NCBI RefSeq assembly: GCF_021531315.1
Contig: NZ_JAFBIQ010000002.1
Coordinates: 124,001-188,000 of the forward strand
Source: Oscillibacter valericigenes
GTDB taxonomy: Bacteria; Bacillota; Clostridia; Oscillospirales; Oscillospiraceae
DNA: 64,000 nt
Reading direction: 5' to 3'
The notes under the pieces are model-generated. The model was not told the DNA's origin and did no database searches. It worked only from the letters and a program-made list of their open reading frames with translations. Of the stretch, positions 24,948-33,890 are shown piece by piece. Made by a program: the position numbers and the translations under genes. Every line of letters starts with the position of its first letter. Positions within the stretch are counted from its first letter, which is position 1.

Positions 24948-25790
24948 ATGACGCAGAAAACCAAGCTCGTTCCCGTCAGCCGCGAACCGGCGCTGCTGCC
25001 GGAGCGCGACGCCGATAAATCCCCCGTTCTTGAGTGCATCGACCTCGGCATCACCTTCGGTGGATTGAAGGCGGTCGACAGCTTCAACATCACCATCGGC
25101 CGTACGGAGATCGCGGGCCTCATCGGCCCCAACGGCGCGGGCAAGACGACCATCTTCAACCTGCTTACCAAGGTCTATCAGCCCACGCACGGTACGATCC
25201 TTCTAAACGGCAAGGACATTCACGGCCTGAGCACCGCGCAGATCAACCGCGCGGGCATCGCGCGCACCTTCCAGAATATCCGTCTGTTCCAAAACCTCAC
25301 GGTGGAGGAGAACATCACCACCGCTATGGATACGCAGATGCACTACAACATGGTCGATGGCATCTTGCACCTGCCGCGCTACTGGAGGGAGGAAAAGGTC
25401 GTTCATGAGCGCGCGTTGGAGCTGCTGTCCATCTTCCACATGGAAAAATTTGCGGACGCCAAGGCGGGCAGCCTGCCCTACGGCGCGCAGCGCCGGCTGG
25501 AGATCCTCCGCGCGCTGGCGACAAACCCCTGTCTGCTGCTGCTCGACGAGCCCGCGGCGGGCATGAATCCGAGCGAGACGGCGGAGCTGATGGAGAATAT
25601 CCGCTCCATCCGCGATACCTTCAAGATCGCGGTGCTGCTCATCGAGCACGATATGAACCTCGTCATGAACATCTGCGAGGGCATCGCCGTGCTGAACTTC
25701 GGGCGCATCATCGCCAAGGGCTCACCCGACGACATTCAGAATAACCCCGAGGTCATTGAAGCCTACCTCGGCAGGAAAAAGGAGGCGTAA
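24948..25790 (+). CDS. livG: Branched-chain amino acid ABC transporter ATPase LivG
   Basis: This 280-residue ATPase has Walker A GPNGAGKTT, the LivG-type insertion with ENITTAMDTQ and a long helical segment, a degenerate signature (SLPYGAQRRLEI), Walker B LLLLDEPAAGMNPSE and the H-loop LIEHDM. The ATG at 24948 has GGAGG upstream; the in-frame TTG at 24942 is too close to it. Confidence 0.93.
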   Translation: MTQKTKLVPVSREPALLPERDADKSPVLECIDLGITFGGLKAVDSFNITIGRTEIAGLIGPNGAGKTTIFNLLTKVYQPTHGTILLNGKDIHGLSTAQINRAGIARTFQNIRLFQNLTVEENITTAMDTQMHYNMVDGILHLPRYWREEKVVHERALELLSIFHMEKFADAKAGSLPYGAQRRLEILRALATNPCLLLLDEPAAGMNPSETAELMENIRSIRDTFKIAVLLIEHDMNLVMNICEGIAVLNFGRIIAKGSPDDIQNNPEVIEAYLGRKKEA

Positions 25791-25793
25791 ACG

Positions 25794-26504
25794 ATGGGCG
25801 AGATCTTAAAAGTGGACGATATCCATGTGTACTACGGCAGCATCCACGCCGTCAAGGGCGTTTCCTTCGAGGTCAACGAGGGCGAGGTCGTCACGCTCAT
25901 CGGCGCGAACGGCGCGGGCAAATCGACCATTTTGAACACCGTTTCCGGCCTGCTGCACCCCAAGACAGGCAGCGTCGTCTTTGAGGGCAGAGACCTCAAG
26001 GGCGTCGCGCCGCACAAGATCGTCGAATACGGGCTTGCGCAGGTGCCGGAGGGCCGTCACATCTTCCAGCAGATGAGCGTGGAGGAAAATTTGCAGATGG
26101 GCGCCTACACGCAGCTCAACGCCACCGTCGAGCCGGGCATCGCGGATGTTTACGAGCGGTTCCCACGCCTTGCCGAGCGCCGCCGTCAGATCGCCGGCAC
26201 GCTCTCCGGCGGCGAGCAGCAGATGCTCGCCATGGGCCGCGCGCTGATGAGCCGACCCAAGCTGCTGATGCTCGACGAGCCGTCCATGGGCCTCGCACCC
26301 ATTCTGGTCGAGCAGATCTTCGACATCATCCGCGAGCTGCACAGCGCGGGCACGACCATTCTGCTCGTCGAGCAGAACGCACAGGCGGCGCTTTCCGTCG
26401 CCGACCGCGCCTATGTGCTCGAGACCGGCAGGATCTCGCTCACCGGCACAGGCGCGGAGCTGATGGCAAGCGACGCGGTGCGCAAGGCATACCTCGGCGG
26501 CTGA
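25794..26504 (+). CDS. livF: Branched-chain amino acid ABC transporter ATPase LivF
   Basis: This 236-residue ATPase has Walker A GANGAGKST, the LivF pattern GLAQVPEGRHIFQQMSVEEN, signature LSGGEQQMLAMGRAL, Walker B LLMLDEPSMGLAP and LLVEQNA. It starts three bases after livG and closes the operon. No clear terminator separates it from the corA promoter 16 bases later. Confidence 0.95.
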   Translation: MGEILKVDDIHVYYGSIHAVKGVSFEVNEGEVVTLIGANGAGKSTILNTVSGLLHPKTGSVVFEGRDLKGVAPHKIVEYGLAQVPEGRHIFQQMSVEENLQMGAYTQLNATVEPGIADVYERFPRLAERRRQIAGTLSGGEQQMLAMGRALMSRPKLLMLDEPSMGLAPILVEQIFDIIRELHSAGTTILLVEQNAQAALSVADRAYVLETGRISLTGTGAELMASDAVRKAYLGG

Positions 26505-26520
26505 GAGAAAGGTAAATCAC

Positions 26521-26549
26521 TTGACGCGGCAGCGCGGTCCTGCTATCAT
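26521..26549 (+). promoter_or_regulatory. Promoter of corA
   Basis: TTGACG (26521-26526) and TATCAT (26544-26549) are separated by 17 bases, giving a short leader of about 20 bases before the ATG at 26575. Confidence 0.7.
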
Positions 26550-26574
26550 AGGCATTATGATAGGGGGCCGCGTT

Positions 26575-27486
26575 ATGCAGTTTTATGAGTTTCACGACGG
26601 GCTTTGCCCGCTGGGCGAAAAAGCGCCAGAAAAATGGGAAAATGTGCTTGCCATACTGGAGCCGGAGGAGGTCGGTAAGGTCGCCCTGCCAACTGCGCTG
26701 ACGCCGCCTCTCACCTCCGACAGCGTGTACGGCTCGCAGCTGTGCGCGATCCTTGCCGATCAAAGCGGCATCACCGGACATATCCATATTCCGGCGCGCG
26801 GCAGTCAGGCGGCGCGGCGCTTTGCCTTTTCATGGGCGCAGGGCAGCCTGCTCATCGTCGACCACGACCGCACGGTCGCGGGCTGCCTCGATGCGATCCG
26901 CTCCATGCGCACCCACAACATCGGCGGCGCGGACAGCTTTCTTGCCGATCTCCTTCTCACGCTGGTGCGGGAGGACCTTTCCTCGCTCGAGCAGCTTGAA
27001 ACGCGCATCACGAATTTGGAGCAGGAGGTCCTCACCGACAACACGGACGGCTTTATCCACCGCATGAGTGCCGTGCGCAAGGAGCTCAGCCGCGAGAACC
27101 GCTTTTATACGCAGCTTGCCGACTTCGGCGCGTCTCTGCTCGAGGAGGCGGACGACCTCTTCGATAAGCACGCCACGCGCCGCATGAACTATTTTCTGCG
27201 CCGCGTGGAGGCGCTGAAGAACGAAACGGAGCGCCTGCGGGAATATGCTGTGCAGGTGAGCAGCGAGTATCAGTCGCAGGTAGACATTGCGCAAAACCGC
27301 GTCATGCAGCTTTTGACCATCGTGACGACCATCTTTCTGCCGCTCTCGCTCATCGTCGGCTGGTACGGTATGAACTTCGATATGCCGGAGCTGGAGTGGG
27401 AGTACGGCTATCCTGTGATCATCGCGCTGTCGGTGCTCGTTGTTGTCCTGCTCATTCGTTATTTTAAGCGTAAAAAGTGGTTTTGA
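26575..27486 (+). CDS. corA: CorA family magnesium/divalent cation channel
   Basis: This 303-residue protein has a soluble N-terminal part with long helices and two C-terminal membrane helices. The first ends in the hallmark GMN motif (VGWYGMNFDMPELEW). A basic tail KRKKWF ends the protein. It would form a homopentameric cation channel. The ATG at 26575 is chosen because the -10 box rules out the ATG at 26557. Confidence 0.9.
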   Translation: MQFYEFHDGLCPLGEKAPEKWENVLAILEPEEVGKVALPTALTPPLTSDSVYGSQLCAILADQSGITGHIHIPARGSQAARRFAFSWAQGSLLIVDHDRTVAGCLDAIRSMRTHNIGGADSFLADLLLTLVREDLSSLEQLETRITNLEQEVLTDNTDGFIHRMSAVRKELSRENRFYTQLADFGASLLEEADDLFDKHATRRMNYFLRRVEALKNETERLREYAVQVSSEYQSQVDIAQNRVMQLLTIVTTIFLPLSLIVGWYGMNFDMPELEWEYGYPVIIALSVLVVVLLIRYFKRKKWF

Positions 27487-27498
27487 GCCGATGAAGAA

Positions 27499-27538
27499 AG
27501 AAAAGAGGAAGTCCGCAGCTGCGGACTTCCTTCTTTTA
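27499..27538. terminator. Bidirectional terminator at the left edge of the mobile region
   Basis: A perfect palindrome at 27507-27530 (GGAAGTCCGCA and its complement) lies between A-rich and T-rich flanks. It serves both corA and the convergent recombinase. Confidence 0.85.
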
Positions 27539-27552
27539 CTGCGGGAAGGAGC

Positions 27553-29220
27553 TTACAGGCCCTTCTCGTAGCTCTCGATCATCTTCTTGACCGTGTGACC
27601 CGTACGACTTCTGAGATGCTGAAGGACCTTTTCGGTTGTTTTCCCCGTAAAGATCTTGATTTGCAGGGACATTGAGCTGTCAGCATCGGGCGTGACAAAG
27701 ATCTTGTCGATGTACTTCTCAACAAATTCCTTGTCGATCAGTCCCTTGACCGCATCCCGCTCCGCATTTTTCAGAACCCTGCGGATGGTCTCGATCTGTT
27801 TTTTGTAGTCAGATGCGGAGTCTCGCTGCTGGGTCAGTTCCATCAGTTCCTGCTGGGCCTCGTCCAGCTCTTTGACACACTGCTTGTTCATGGAGAGAAA
27901 GTCTTTGTCCGACAGTTCACCGAGGGCGTTATAGGTCAGCAGCTTCTGCTTTTTCTTTTCGACGGTCGTAATTTTCTGCTCCAGAGCTGTGATCTGCCGC
28001 CTCAGGTCGCCGTCCCGGTCCAGGGATTTGTACATTTCCATGTACTCGTCCACCATGGCCGCAGCATCGTCCTCTGTATCCCGGAAAACCTCCAGCAAAA
28101 GCGGCTTTAATTCTTCCTCGTAGATGGGGAAGGAGGCGCAGGCGCCCGCCCCGCTTTTGATCTTATTGCTGCACACCCACTTGCTGTTTTTGTTCCCCTG
28201 CTTGTCCTTGGATTCCCGGCGGTAATAAGCCGCGCCGCAGTCCGTACAAAACAGCTTGCCCGTCAAGAGGTTGGCGTGGTTGCAGATACCTTGACGACCC
28301 TTCACATCCTCGCTGCGCTTGCGCAGCACCTCGTTGGCCTTGTCCCACAGTGCCTCGGATACGATGGCGGGGACGATCTCGCCCGTTTCATCCTTGAACA
28401 TGACCCACTCCTCCGGGGGCAAGAATTTCTGCTTCTTGGTGAACAGGTCGATGACCTTGACCTTGTTCCCCACATAGTACCCCTTATACTTGGGATTGGA
28501 GATCATACCGGACATGGTGGTGTGGGCGATCTTTTTGCCGTTGTGGTTGCGGTAGCCCCGTTCCCAAAACAGATTTTCGATCTGCTTCATGCTGTGCTGA
28601 CCCGTGGCGTACAACTCAAACAGTTCCCGCACCATGGGGGCCTCATCCTCGTCGATCACCAGCCGCCCATTGTCCTTTCGGTAGCCGAAGATACGGCTGT
28701 TGCCCAGCACCACACTGTTTTTGATGGCCTGCTGGTGGCCGAACTTCACACGGCTGGACAGCTTGCGCAGTTCGTCCTGGGCGATGCCGGACATGATGGT
28801 CAAGCGCAGCTCGCTGTCCTCGTCCAAGGTGTTGATGTTGTCATTCTGGAAGAACACCCCGACCCCGGCGTTCAGCAGTTCACGGGTGTATTGGATGGAG
28901 TCCAGGGTGTTACGGGCGAAACGGGTGATCTCCTTGGTGATGATGAGATCAAAGAGGCCGGCGCGGCCATCTTCTACCATGCGGTGGAAGTTTTCGCGCT
29001 TTTTGGTGGTGGCGGCAGACAAGCCCTCGTCAATGTAGCCCTCCACATAGATCCAGTTGGTATTTTTTCGAATCAGGCTTTCGTAGTATTGAATTTGGTT
29101 ACCCAGAGAATTGAGCTGTTCGTCGCTCTCGCTGGATACACGCGCGTAAAAGGTCACTCGCATAGGAATATCGTAGATGGTTTTCGTTTTCAGCAGCTGC
29201 CGAATATTGTGAATATCCAT
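27553..29220 (-). CDS. Large serine recombinase (site-specific integrase)
   Basis: This 555-residue enzyme has an N-terminal resolvase catalytic domain (FYARVSSESDEQ with the nucleophile near Ser29, then KEITRFARNTLD), the Recombinase domain in the middle (ISNPKYKGYYVGNKV), a zinc ribbon (CTDCGAAYY ... WVCSN) and a long coiled coil (about 400-480). It integrates or excises mobile DNA between short att sites. It appears intact. The ATG at 29220 has AGAGGATG upstream. It lies at the left edge of the element, next to the chromosomal terminator. Confidence 0.95.
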   Translation of the reverse strand: MDIHNIRQLLKTKTIYDIPMRVTFYARVSSESDEQLNSLGNQIQYYESLIRKNTNWIYVEGYIDEGLSAATTKKRENFHRMVEDGRAGLFDLIITKEITRFARNTLDSIQYTRELLNAGVGVFFQNDNINTLDEDSELRLTIMSGIAQDELRKLSSRVKFGHQQAIKNSVVLGNSRIFGYRKDNGRLVIDEDEAPMVRELFELYATGQHSMKQIENLFWERGYRNHNGKKIAHTTMSGMISNPKYKGYYVGNKVKVIDLFTKKQKFLPPEEWVMFKDETGEIVPAIVSEALWDKANEVLRKRSEDVKGRQGICNHANLLTGKLFCTDCGAAYYRRESKDKQGNKNSKWVCSNKIKSGAGACASFPIYEEELKPLLLEVFRDTEDDAAAMVDEYMEMYKSLDRDGDLRRQITALEQKITTVEKKKQKLLTYNALGELSDKDFLSMNKQCVKELDEAQQELMELTQQRDSASDYKKQIETIRRVLKNAERDAVKGLIDKEFVEKYIDKIFVTPDADSSMSLQIKIFTGKTTEKVLQHLRSRTGHTVKKMIESYEKGL

Positions 29221-29373
29221 AAGTACATCCTCTCATAAAGTTCGTTTTATCATGTTCATTATAGCATTGTCGCAACAGCGAATCAAGCCTGTGGAAACAT
29301 CTACAAAAGGAGCGCAGTTCCCCCCGGAACTGCGCCGAATTCTTCTCCCTCGTCTTGCGCTCTTTCTGATGAT

Positions 29374-29547
29374 TTACGCCTTTTGCGAAACCGGATACTT
29401 CGTCCAAATCAGGTGGTTCATCTTCCGGTATTCATCCATGGTGATCACTCCCTGATCACGCAGAGTGCGGTTGAAATAGCTGAGCCAAAGATAATGCTGC
29501 ATATTGCGCTCCGGAGTTTTCTGATCCAAGATGAAATCACCCCCCAT
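29374..29547 (-). CDS. Small SHOCT-like protein upstream of the recombinase
   Basis: The conserved part is FNRTLRDQGVITMDEYRKMNHLI, a SHOCT-type short helical hairpin often found beside recombinases of Clostridia elements. The start is uncertain. The ORF extends to 29613, but a terminator just before that point makes it unlikely. The ATG at 29547 or the TTG at 29529, with GGGGGTG eight bases before it, are better. The role may be accessory to recombination. Confidence 0.55.
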   Translation of the reverse strand: MGGDFILDQKTPERNMQHYLWLSYFNRTLRDQGVITMDEYRKMNHLIWTKYPVSQKA

Positions 29548-29611
29548 TACATTCCATATTTTTTCCAGAAAGAGGGCGTTTATTCTCCTTGATTGAGTTG
29601 CTTCTGCATAC

Positions 29612-29643
29612 AAAAAGGCATCAGGAAATTGTCTCCTGATGCC
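29612..29643 (-). terminator. Minus-strand terminator upstream of the recombinase module
   Basis: GGCATCAGGA (29617-29626) pairs with TCCTGATGCC (29634-29643) around a seven-base loop, and TTTTTG follows on the minus strand. The remaining 250 bases up to 29894 hold nothing else I recognise. Confidence 0.7.
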
Positions 29644-29893
29644 TTAGTGTGATGTATGCAGTTTTGCGTGGTATGTATATAAAAAGTATGCGAGAATTGC
29701 AGAAAAATCCGCAATACTCCTGTTTGACACAAAAAGAACGGAAACATAGCCGCTAAGCGGCAAAGGAAGAAACTGACTGCCTGATCGGCAGTAAAAAGAA
29801 ACTGTTTACGCATTTAGTGTAATGAATCGCGAGGCTGAAGTCAAGAGAAAGTTTTTCGACTTTATTTGACTATGCCGCAATTGTTTTTAGCGT

Positions 29894-30555
29894 TTAGACC
29901 GCCAGAATGTAGTTGCAGACCGTGACATCCAGACGCCAATGGGACAGATGGAAAACGCTCACAGCCATCAGAGCCAGTCGGTTGTACGCGGTGGGCAGGT
30001 TGTGTTCCAGCGCAAACTTGCGGTTGCGACCGCGCAGATAGTATATCCCATCTATCTGATCGTGATTCAACTCCCTGCCGTTGGATGCGAAGCGCACTTC
30101 CAGCTCGCGGATCAGCTGCGCCTTAAACGCCGGGTCGCGGATGGCGTTCAGGTAATACAGATAGGCCCGCTTGGCCTGGCAGGCGCGCAGATGGTGCAGG
30201 TCGATCTTATTGTTCAACTCGGTTTTATCGAAGATGTATTCATCGAGGCGCACGCCCGTGAAATAGTCGCGCACAAACTCCAAATCGGAAGGGAGAATGC
30301 GCTGGTTCTGAACCTTACCGCCAGAAAATCGGCATAATCCTGTATGTGCGGCTTGCAGTCATCAAAGTGCCGGCAATGGTAGTTTTCCTTGCACCAATTC
30401 CCGAATTTGATGGCGTGGTCCTTATACTGCCGTTCGCTTTTTTTCGTAATCCTGACAACTTCTACGGGATTGCCGCTTTCGTCCTTTCCCGGAGACTTCA
30501 GATATTTTGCTTTATTGTATGCGTGGGTGGATATTTCATATATCAAGCTTGCCAT
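29894..30555 (-). pseudogene. Tyrosine recombinase-like gene with internal deletion
   Basis: The N-terminal part (MASLIYEISTHAYNKAKYLK ... HIQDYADFLA, starting at the ATG 30555) is a core-binding-like domain. It is followed out of frame by GKVQNQRILPSDLEFVRDYF and a C-terminal half ending MAVSVFHLSHWRLDVTV, which resembles the LGHxxxxxT region of tyrosine recombinases. An intact homologue would need roughly 100 more residues between the parts, so a deletion near 30305 fused and frameshifted them. The catalytic Arg-I region is missing. It is probably a dead integrase-like gene. Confidence 0.6.
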
Positions 30556-30724
30556 GTAGTTCAGTCCTTTCAATGATGAGATGCCTGTTTGTCATTGGCA
30601 AACAAGCCCAGCCTTGTGGCTTGTTAAATGCGTTACATATTTTTTTGTCATGCGGATAGGCAGGTCCGCACAGGGAATATAGAAACCCAAGTATAAGCGG
30701 CTAACCAGACCACTTATACCCCTT

Positions 30725-30762
30725 AGCTGGTTATTTTCCGCCGTTGCGGCAAATAACCAGCT
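30725..30762. repeat. Long inverted repeat
   Basis: AGCTGGTTATTT (30725 onward) pairs with AAATAACCAGCT (to 30762), and the inner CCGC/GCGG continues the stem with single mismatches around CGTT. No T run follows. It is the first of two folds in the gene-free stretch 30556-31021. Confidence 0.6.
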
Positions 30763-30763
30763 G

Positions 30764-30845
30764 CAGATACCCGACATTCAAAGCAGGTTCCAATGTCGGA
30801 AGGCATCCGGAATATGCGGTTCCGGAGTCTGAAAGCGGGTATCTG
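30764..30845. ncRNA. Candidate structured RNA (three-way junction)
   Basis: A perfect ten-pair outer stem (30764-30773 with 30836-30845) encloses two hairpins: ACATT/AATGT (30774-30778 with 30792-30796) and TCCGGAA/TTCCGGA (30806-30812 with 30820-30826, loop of seven). No ORF covers it. It could be an RNA, a single-stranded recombination or transfer site, or a relic of another element. The strand is not known. Confidence 0.4.
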
Positions 30846-31021
30846 TTGGAAATGCGATATACTGTTCTCCTGTCGCGGGACAAGGCTACCTTACTAACGG
30901 ATAAGCAAACCGGTCGCAAGCGACATAATCCCAACAAGCCTTGTGGACTTGCGCGGCGAGGGTGGCTGGCCCCCGCCGCTACGCGCTGCTTTCTGTCAAG
31001 CGCGCATTATAAGGGGCGTTT

Positions 31022-32075
31022 CGGCGCTGTTGACAAAGTCTCGCACCAGCCATCGCGGTATGCTATAATGAGGAAAACGACCTGGGGCGATGGGATGCAG
31101 CTGGCGATGCATGTGGTAACGATCGAGGATCTGATGCCGCAGGAGCACTTCCTGCGAAAGCCGTCCTTCCGCAAGGTGTTTCGGCGGTTATTTGAAGAAG
31201 TCGTGGGGCAGTGCATCGAAAAAGGTCTGGTCAGCGGGCGTGTGGTCGGCACGGACTCGGCACATGTGAGGGCCAACGCCTCCCGCGCCTCGGAATAACT
31301 TGTTGAGATCACCGATGCGCCCGGCGTCTACTGGGAACGGCTGGACGCTTACGAGGAGGAAGGGCTGGAGGAGTTTGAGCGGCGAACCGGAAAGCGCCGC
31401 AAAAAGCGGACAAAACAGATCAAGCGGGACAACCGCCGTTCCCACAAGCGCGTTAGCCGCACGGACCCAAAGGCGGGCCACTTGAAGCGTCCGGGGAAGC
31501 CGGAGGGACCGCACTATCTCGCCCATTTCCACTGGCCCATCGGGTGCTGGGTGAACTGGGGATCGACTTTTTCGTGCGGCCGCAAAAGACCGTCGTGCGG
31601 ACAGCCACACAGTTTACGCGGGATGATTTTCGCTATGATGAGGGGTGCAAGGTATACCGCTGTCCCGGAGGAAAGGAATTGCGTTTAAGACGGCTGGCCC
31701 GCAGCGCCAGCGGCTTGTTCTGGGAGTATCAGGCGGATCAGCGGGACTGCGCGCTCTGTCCGCTGCGGGACAAATGTCTGCGCGAGGACGACAAACGCGG
31801 GGCACGAAAGGTGTCCGTCAGTTACTTTGCGGCGGACCGCCAGCGCAGCCTGGAGCGCCGCCGCGAGCCTGCTTATCGGGAGGCGCTGAAACTGCGGCAG
31901 GTCTGGTGCGAGGGCTCATTTTCCGCGCAGAAGCGCGAGCACAACTTAGCGCGCGTTTTGCGACGAGGCTTAGAGGCAGCGGAGGATCACTGCCTCTTGT
32001 CTGCGACCGCATTGAACCTGAAGAGGATGATAAAACACACCGGATGACGCCAGCAACACTGTTAAGATAAGAAAA
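31022..32075 (+). mobile_element. IS1182-type insertion sequence remnant, copy A
   Basis: The element runs from a 21-base end (31022-31042, CGGCGCTGTTGACAAAGTCT plus C) to a 22-base end (32054-32075, CAACACTGTTAAGATAAGAA plus AA). Both ends recur in inverted order in an 89-base copy at 35850-35938. It is about 1.05 kb, shorter than a full IS1182 because the transposase is internally deleted. Confidence 0.65.
31068..32047 (+). pseudogene. IS1182 family transposase, broken
   Basis: The first part (MQLAMHVVTIEDLMPQEHFL ... VVGTDSAHVRANASRASE) is the N-terminal region but lacks much of the usual domain. A TAA stop interrupts it at 31296-31298, after which the same frame continues (ITDAPGVYWERLDAYEEEGL). 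Near 31540 the frame shifts and a large part of the catalytic core is missing. The C-terminal part (ELGIDFFVRPQKTVVRTATQ, zinc-finger-like CALCPLRDKCL, ALNLKRMIKHTG) follows. It cannot be active. Confidence 0.8.
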
Positions 32076-32082
32076 TCCGTTA

Positions 32083-32132
32083 GCAAAAAAAGCTCCCCCG
32101 TCCATTTCAGAGGAAGTGGACGGGGGAGCTTT
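32083..32132 (-). terminator. Terminator of the LysM gene
   Basis: A perfect 16-base-pair stem (32089-32104 with 32117-32132) is followed by T7 on the minus strand. Confidence 0.85.
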
Positions 32133-32159
32133 ACTTATTTCTATTGTTTCCTGTTGTAC

Positions 32160-33020
32160 TTACTTCACGGGCAGGACAATGACCTGTCCCTCGTAAATGG
32201 TGTTGGCGTTCACAAGACGGTCGGCGTTGCGCTCGAAAATGGTCTTGTACTTCATCACATCGCCATAGGTCGCCTTGGCAATAGCGCCCAGCGTATCGCC
32301 AGCCTTGACCGTATAGAGGGTTTCGCCGCTGGCGGCAGCAGGAGCGTTGATGCGGGCAACCTTACCCAGCGTTTCGGGCAGAACAAGCGTTGCGCCCTCC
32401 GTCAGCTTTGCACCCTTGTTGGCCTTGTAAAGCTCACTCCACACGCCATAAGTACCGTAGTTGTTCAGCGCGATCGTGCCGTAAGTATCGCCTTTCTTCA
32501 CGGTGTAAGTGCCAGCGGCAGCGGGCGCTGCGGGCTGCGTGGGAGCAGCAGGCTGTGCGGGAGCAGCAGGCTGCGTGGGAGCGGTAGGCTGCGCGGGCGC
32601 AGTAGGCTGCTCGTCCACACTGCCCAGCTTGATATAGGTCTTGCCATACTCAACCACGAAAAGAGCACCGGCGGGGAAATTGGTGAAAATATCATCAACA
32701 GCACCCGTCTTGATTTCCGCCCCCATGTAATCCTCGCCATAGCCGTCCTCGGTCAGCTCGGAAAGCGTAAACATGGAGTCGCCCGTAACCGTTACGGAAG
32801 AACCGGGCTTCACGGTAATCATGGTAACATTCTGGTTCGTATATTCTTCGCTGTCGTAGTCCCACGCCTTGATGGTTTCCGTAGCAACGGCGGCAGCATC
32901 GAATTTCAAGGTCGTATACTCGTTAGACCATGTATAGCTGGTGTAGTTGGCTGCAAACGCGGGGACAGACAATGCCACGCAAAGGATAAGCGCGAGGGAA
33001 AGGCTTAAAATCTTTTTCAT
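32160..33020 (-). CDS. Exported LysM-repeat protein
   Basis: This 286-residue protein has a signal peptide ([18 protein letters not shown]...AFA), an N-terminal region of about 120 residues of unknown fold, a Thr/Gln/Pro/Ala-rich repeat linker ([20 protein letters not shown] and further copies), then two LysM domains ([20 protein letters not shown] and [20 protein letters not shown]). LysM binds peptidoglycan, so it is a wall-associated secreted protein. AAAGGAAG precedes the ATG. It is intact and lies between the two IS1182 ends, perhaps carried as cargo. Confidence 0.85.
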   Translation of the reverse strand: MKKILSLSLALILCVALSVPAFAANYTSYTWSNEYTTLKFDAAAVATETIKAWDYDSEEYTNQNVTMITVKPGSSVTVTGDSMFTLSELTEDGYGEDYMGAEIKTGAVDDIFTNFPAGALFVVEYGKTYIKLGSVDEQPTAPAQPTAPTQPAAPAQPAAPTQPAAPAAAGTYTVKKGDTYGTIALNNYGTYGVWSELYKANKGAKLTEGATLVLPETLGKVARINAPAAASGETLYTVKAGDTLGAIAKATYGDVMKYKTIFERNADRLVNANTIYEGQVIVLPVK

Positions 33021-33150
33021 GTTTTGGACTTCCTTTCATATTTTGCCGTTGTGCCGCTTCTCCCTCTCTTTGCTCCTTCCCTTTGGGCTTTTCTCCCTGC
33101 GGCACAACACAAAATCATATCAAAGTCAGCCCACATATTTCCGACCAGCC

Positions 33151-33237
33151 GCCCACAGGGACGGGGAACATTCCCCGTCCGTGGGCGCTGTCGGAAACAT
33201 AAAAAGGCGGTGTTGAGCGTATGCCTCAACACCGCCT
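33151..33237. repeat. Two strong hairpins upstream of the LysM gene
   Basis: Hairpin one is at 33151-33186 (GCCCAC plus GGACGGGGAA with complements, two-base bulge, two-base loop). Hairpin two is a perfect 13-base-pair stem at 33205-33217 with 33225-33237. On the minus strand the second is followed by TTTTTATG, so it can act as a leftward terminator insulating the LysM gene. Confidence 0.6.
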
Positions 33238-33287
33238 GACTGTTTATCAATCAAAGCGAAACACCGCCCCATTCCGGCGAATTTTTC

Positions 33288-33316
33288 TTGCAAAAGAAAT
33301 ACTGCGCCTGTATAAT
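33288..33316 (+). promoter_or_regulatory. Orphan promoter
   Basis: TTGCAA (33288-33293) and TATAAT (33311-33316) have a 17-base spacer. No ORF with a ribosome site follows for over 500 bases, so the likely product is a non-coding RNA. Confidence 0.6.
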
Positions 33317-33322
33317 GAGACT

Positions 33323-33520
33323 TACGGTGCGGTAAAACCGTGGTGTTGAGTGCCTGTATCACTCATCATCGGAGCATAGCGGGTTGCCGCCCGCTATGCT
33401 CTGCCGCTATTTATGTTTCCGCTCCTAATTTTACCCTAACATTTTAAGAATTGCAATACCTTTTTCGACAGGATATCGTTGAACAGCCACTTTCTTACAC
33501 ATGGGAGAAAGCGGCTGTTT
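33323..33520 (+). ncRNA. Candidate small RNA with several hairpins
   Basis: Downstream of the promoter at 33288 there are three consecutive hairpins: ACGGT/ACCGT (33324-33341), TGAGTG/CACTCA (33347-33365) and a 12-pair stem GAGCATAGCGGG/CCCGCTATGCTC (33372-33401). A further stem at 33482-33519 followed by TTTT could terminate it. No convincing ORF is present. Length and function are inferred. The rest of the gap to 33830 is AT-rich with no gene seen. Confidence 0.4.
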
Positions 33521-33835
33521 TGCCTTAACGGGCGAGACTGTCTGCATTTTTCAAAAAAGGCACGGGGACACTTTTTTGCGTTCCCTGATTTTTTGATACA
33601 GTAAATAATCTTGTTGAGATTTGTGTTTAGACCTTCCTCTGTTGCGGCTTTTCAAAATATGCGTCGATTTTTTGACAGTATCACGACTTGTTGAAAAATG
33701 AGAACGACATACCAGCCTAAAGCAAAGATACATTACTATTTTTGCAATTTTATAGTGCTGTTAAGTAGGCGGCACATTTATTTTTCTGAAAATGCCGCTT
33801 TTCAGCTCACAAAACGGTCTTTTACAAAAAAATAT

Positions 33836-33878
33836 GGCACAGGGCTGGCATTTCAAAATACCAGCCCCGTGCCTTTTT
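33836..33878. terminator. Bidirectional terminator at the IS4 transposase 3' end
   Basis: GGCAC plus GGGCTGG pair with CCAGCCC plus GTGCC around an A/T-rich loop, with T runs on both strands. Confidence 0.7.
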
Positions 33879-33890
33879 CTGTCTATGATG

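Noticed and set aside
29099-29407. 102-residue ORF overlapping the recombinase start
   Set aside because: It runs out of frame through the recombinase N-terminus and its ribosome site and has no recognisable motif.
31030-31069. Promoter TTGACA plus TATAAT before the IS1182 remnant
   Set aside because: The spacer is 28 bases, too long for a functional promoter.
33126-33362. 78-residue minus-strand ORF over the candidate RNA
   Set aside because: It has no ribosome site, runs through two strong hairpins and has no recognisable similarity.
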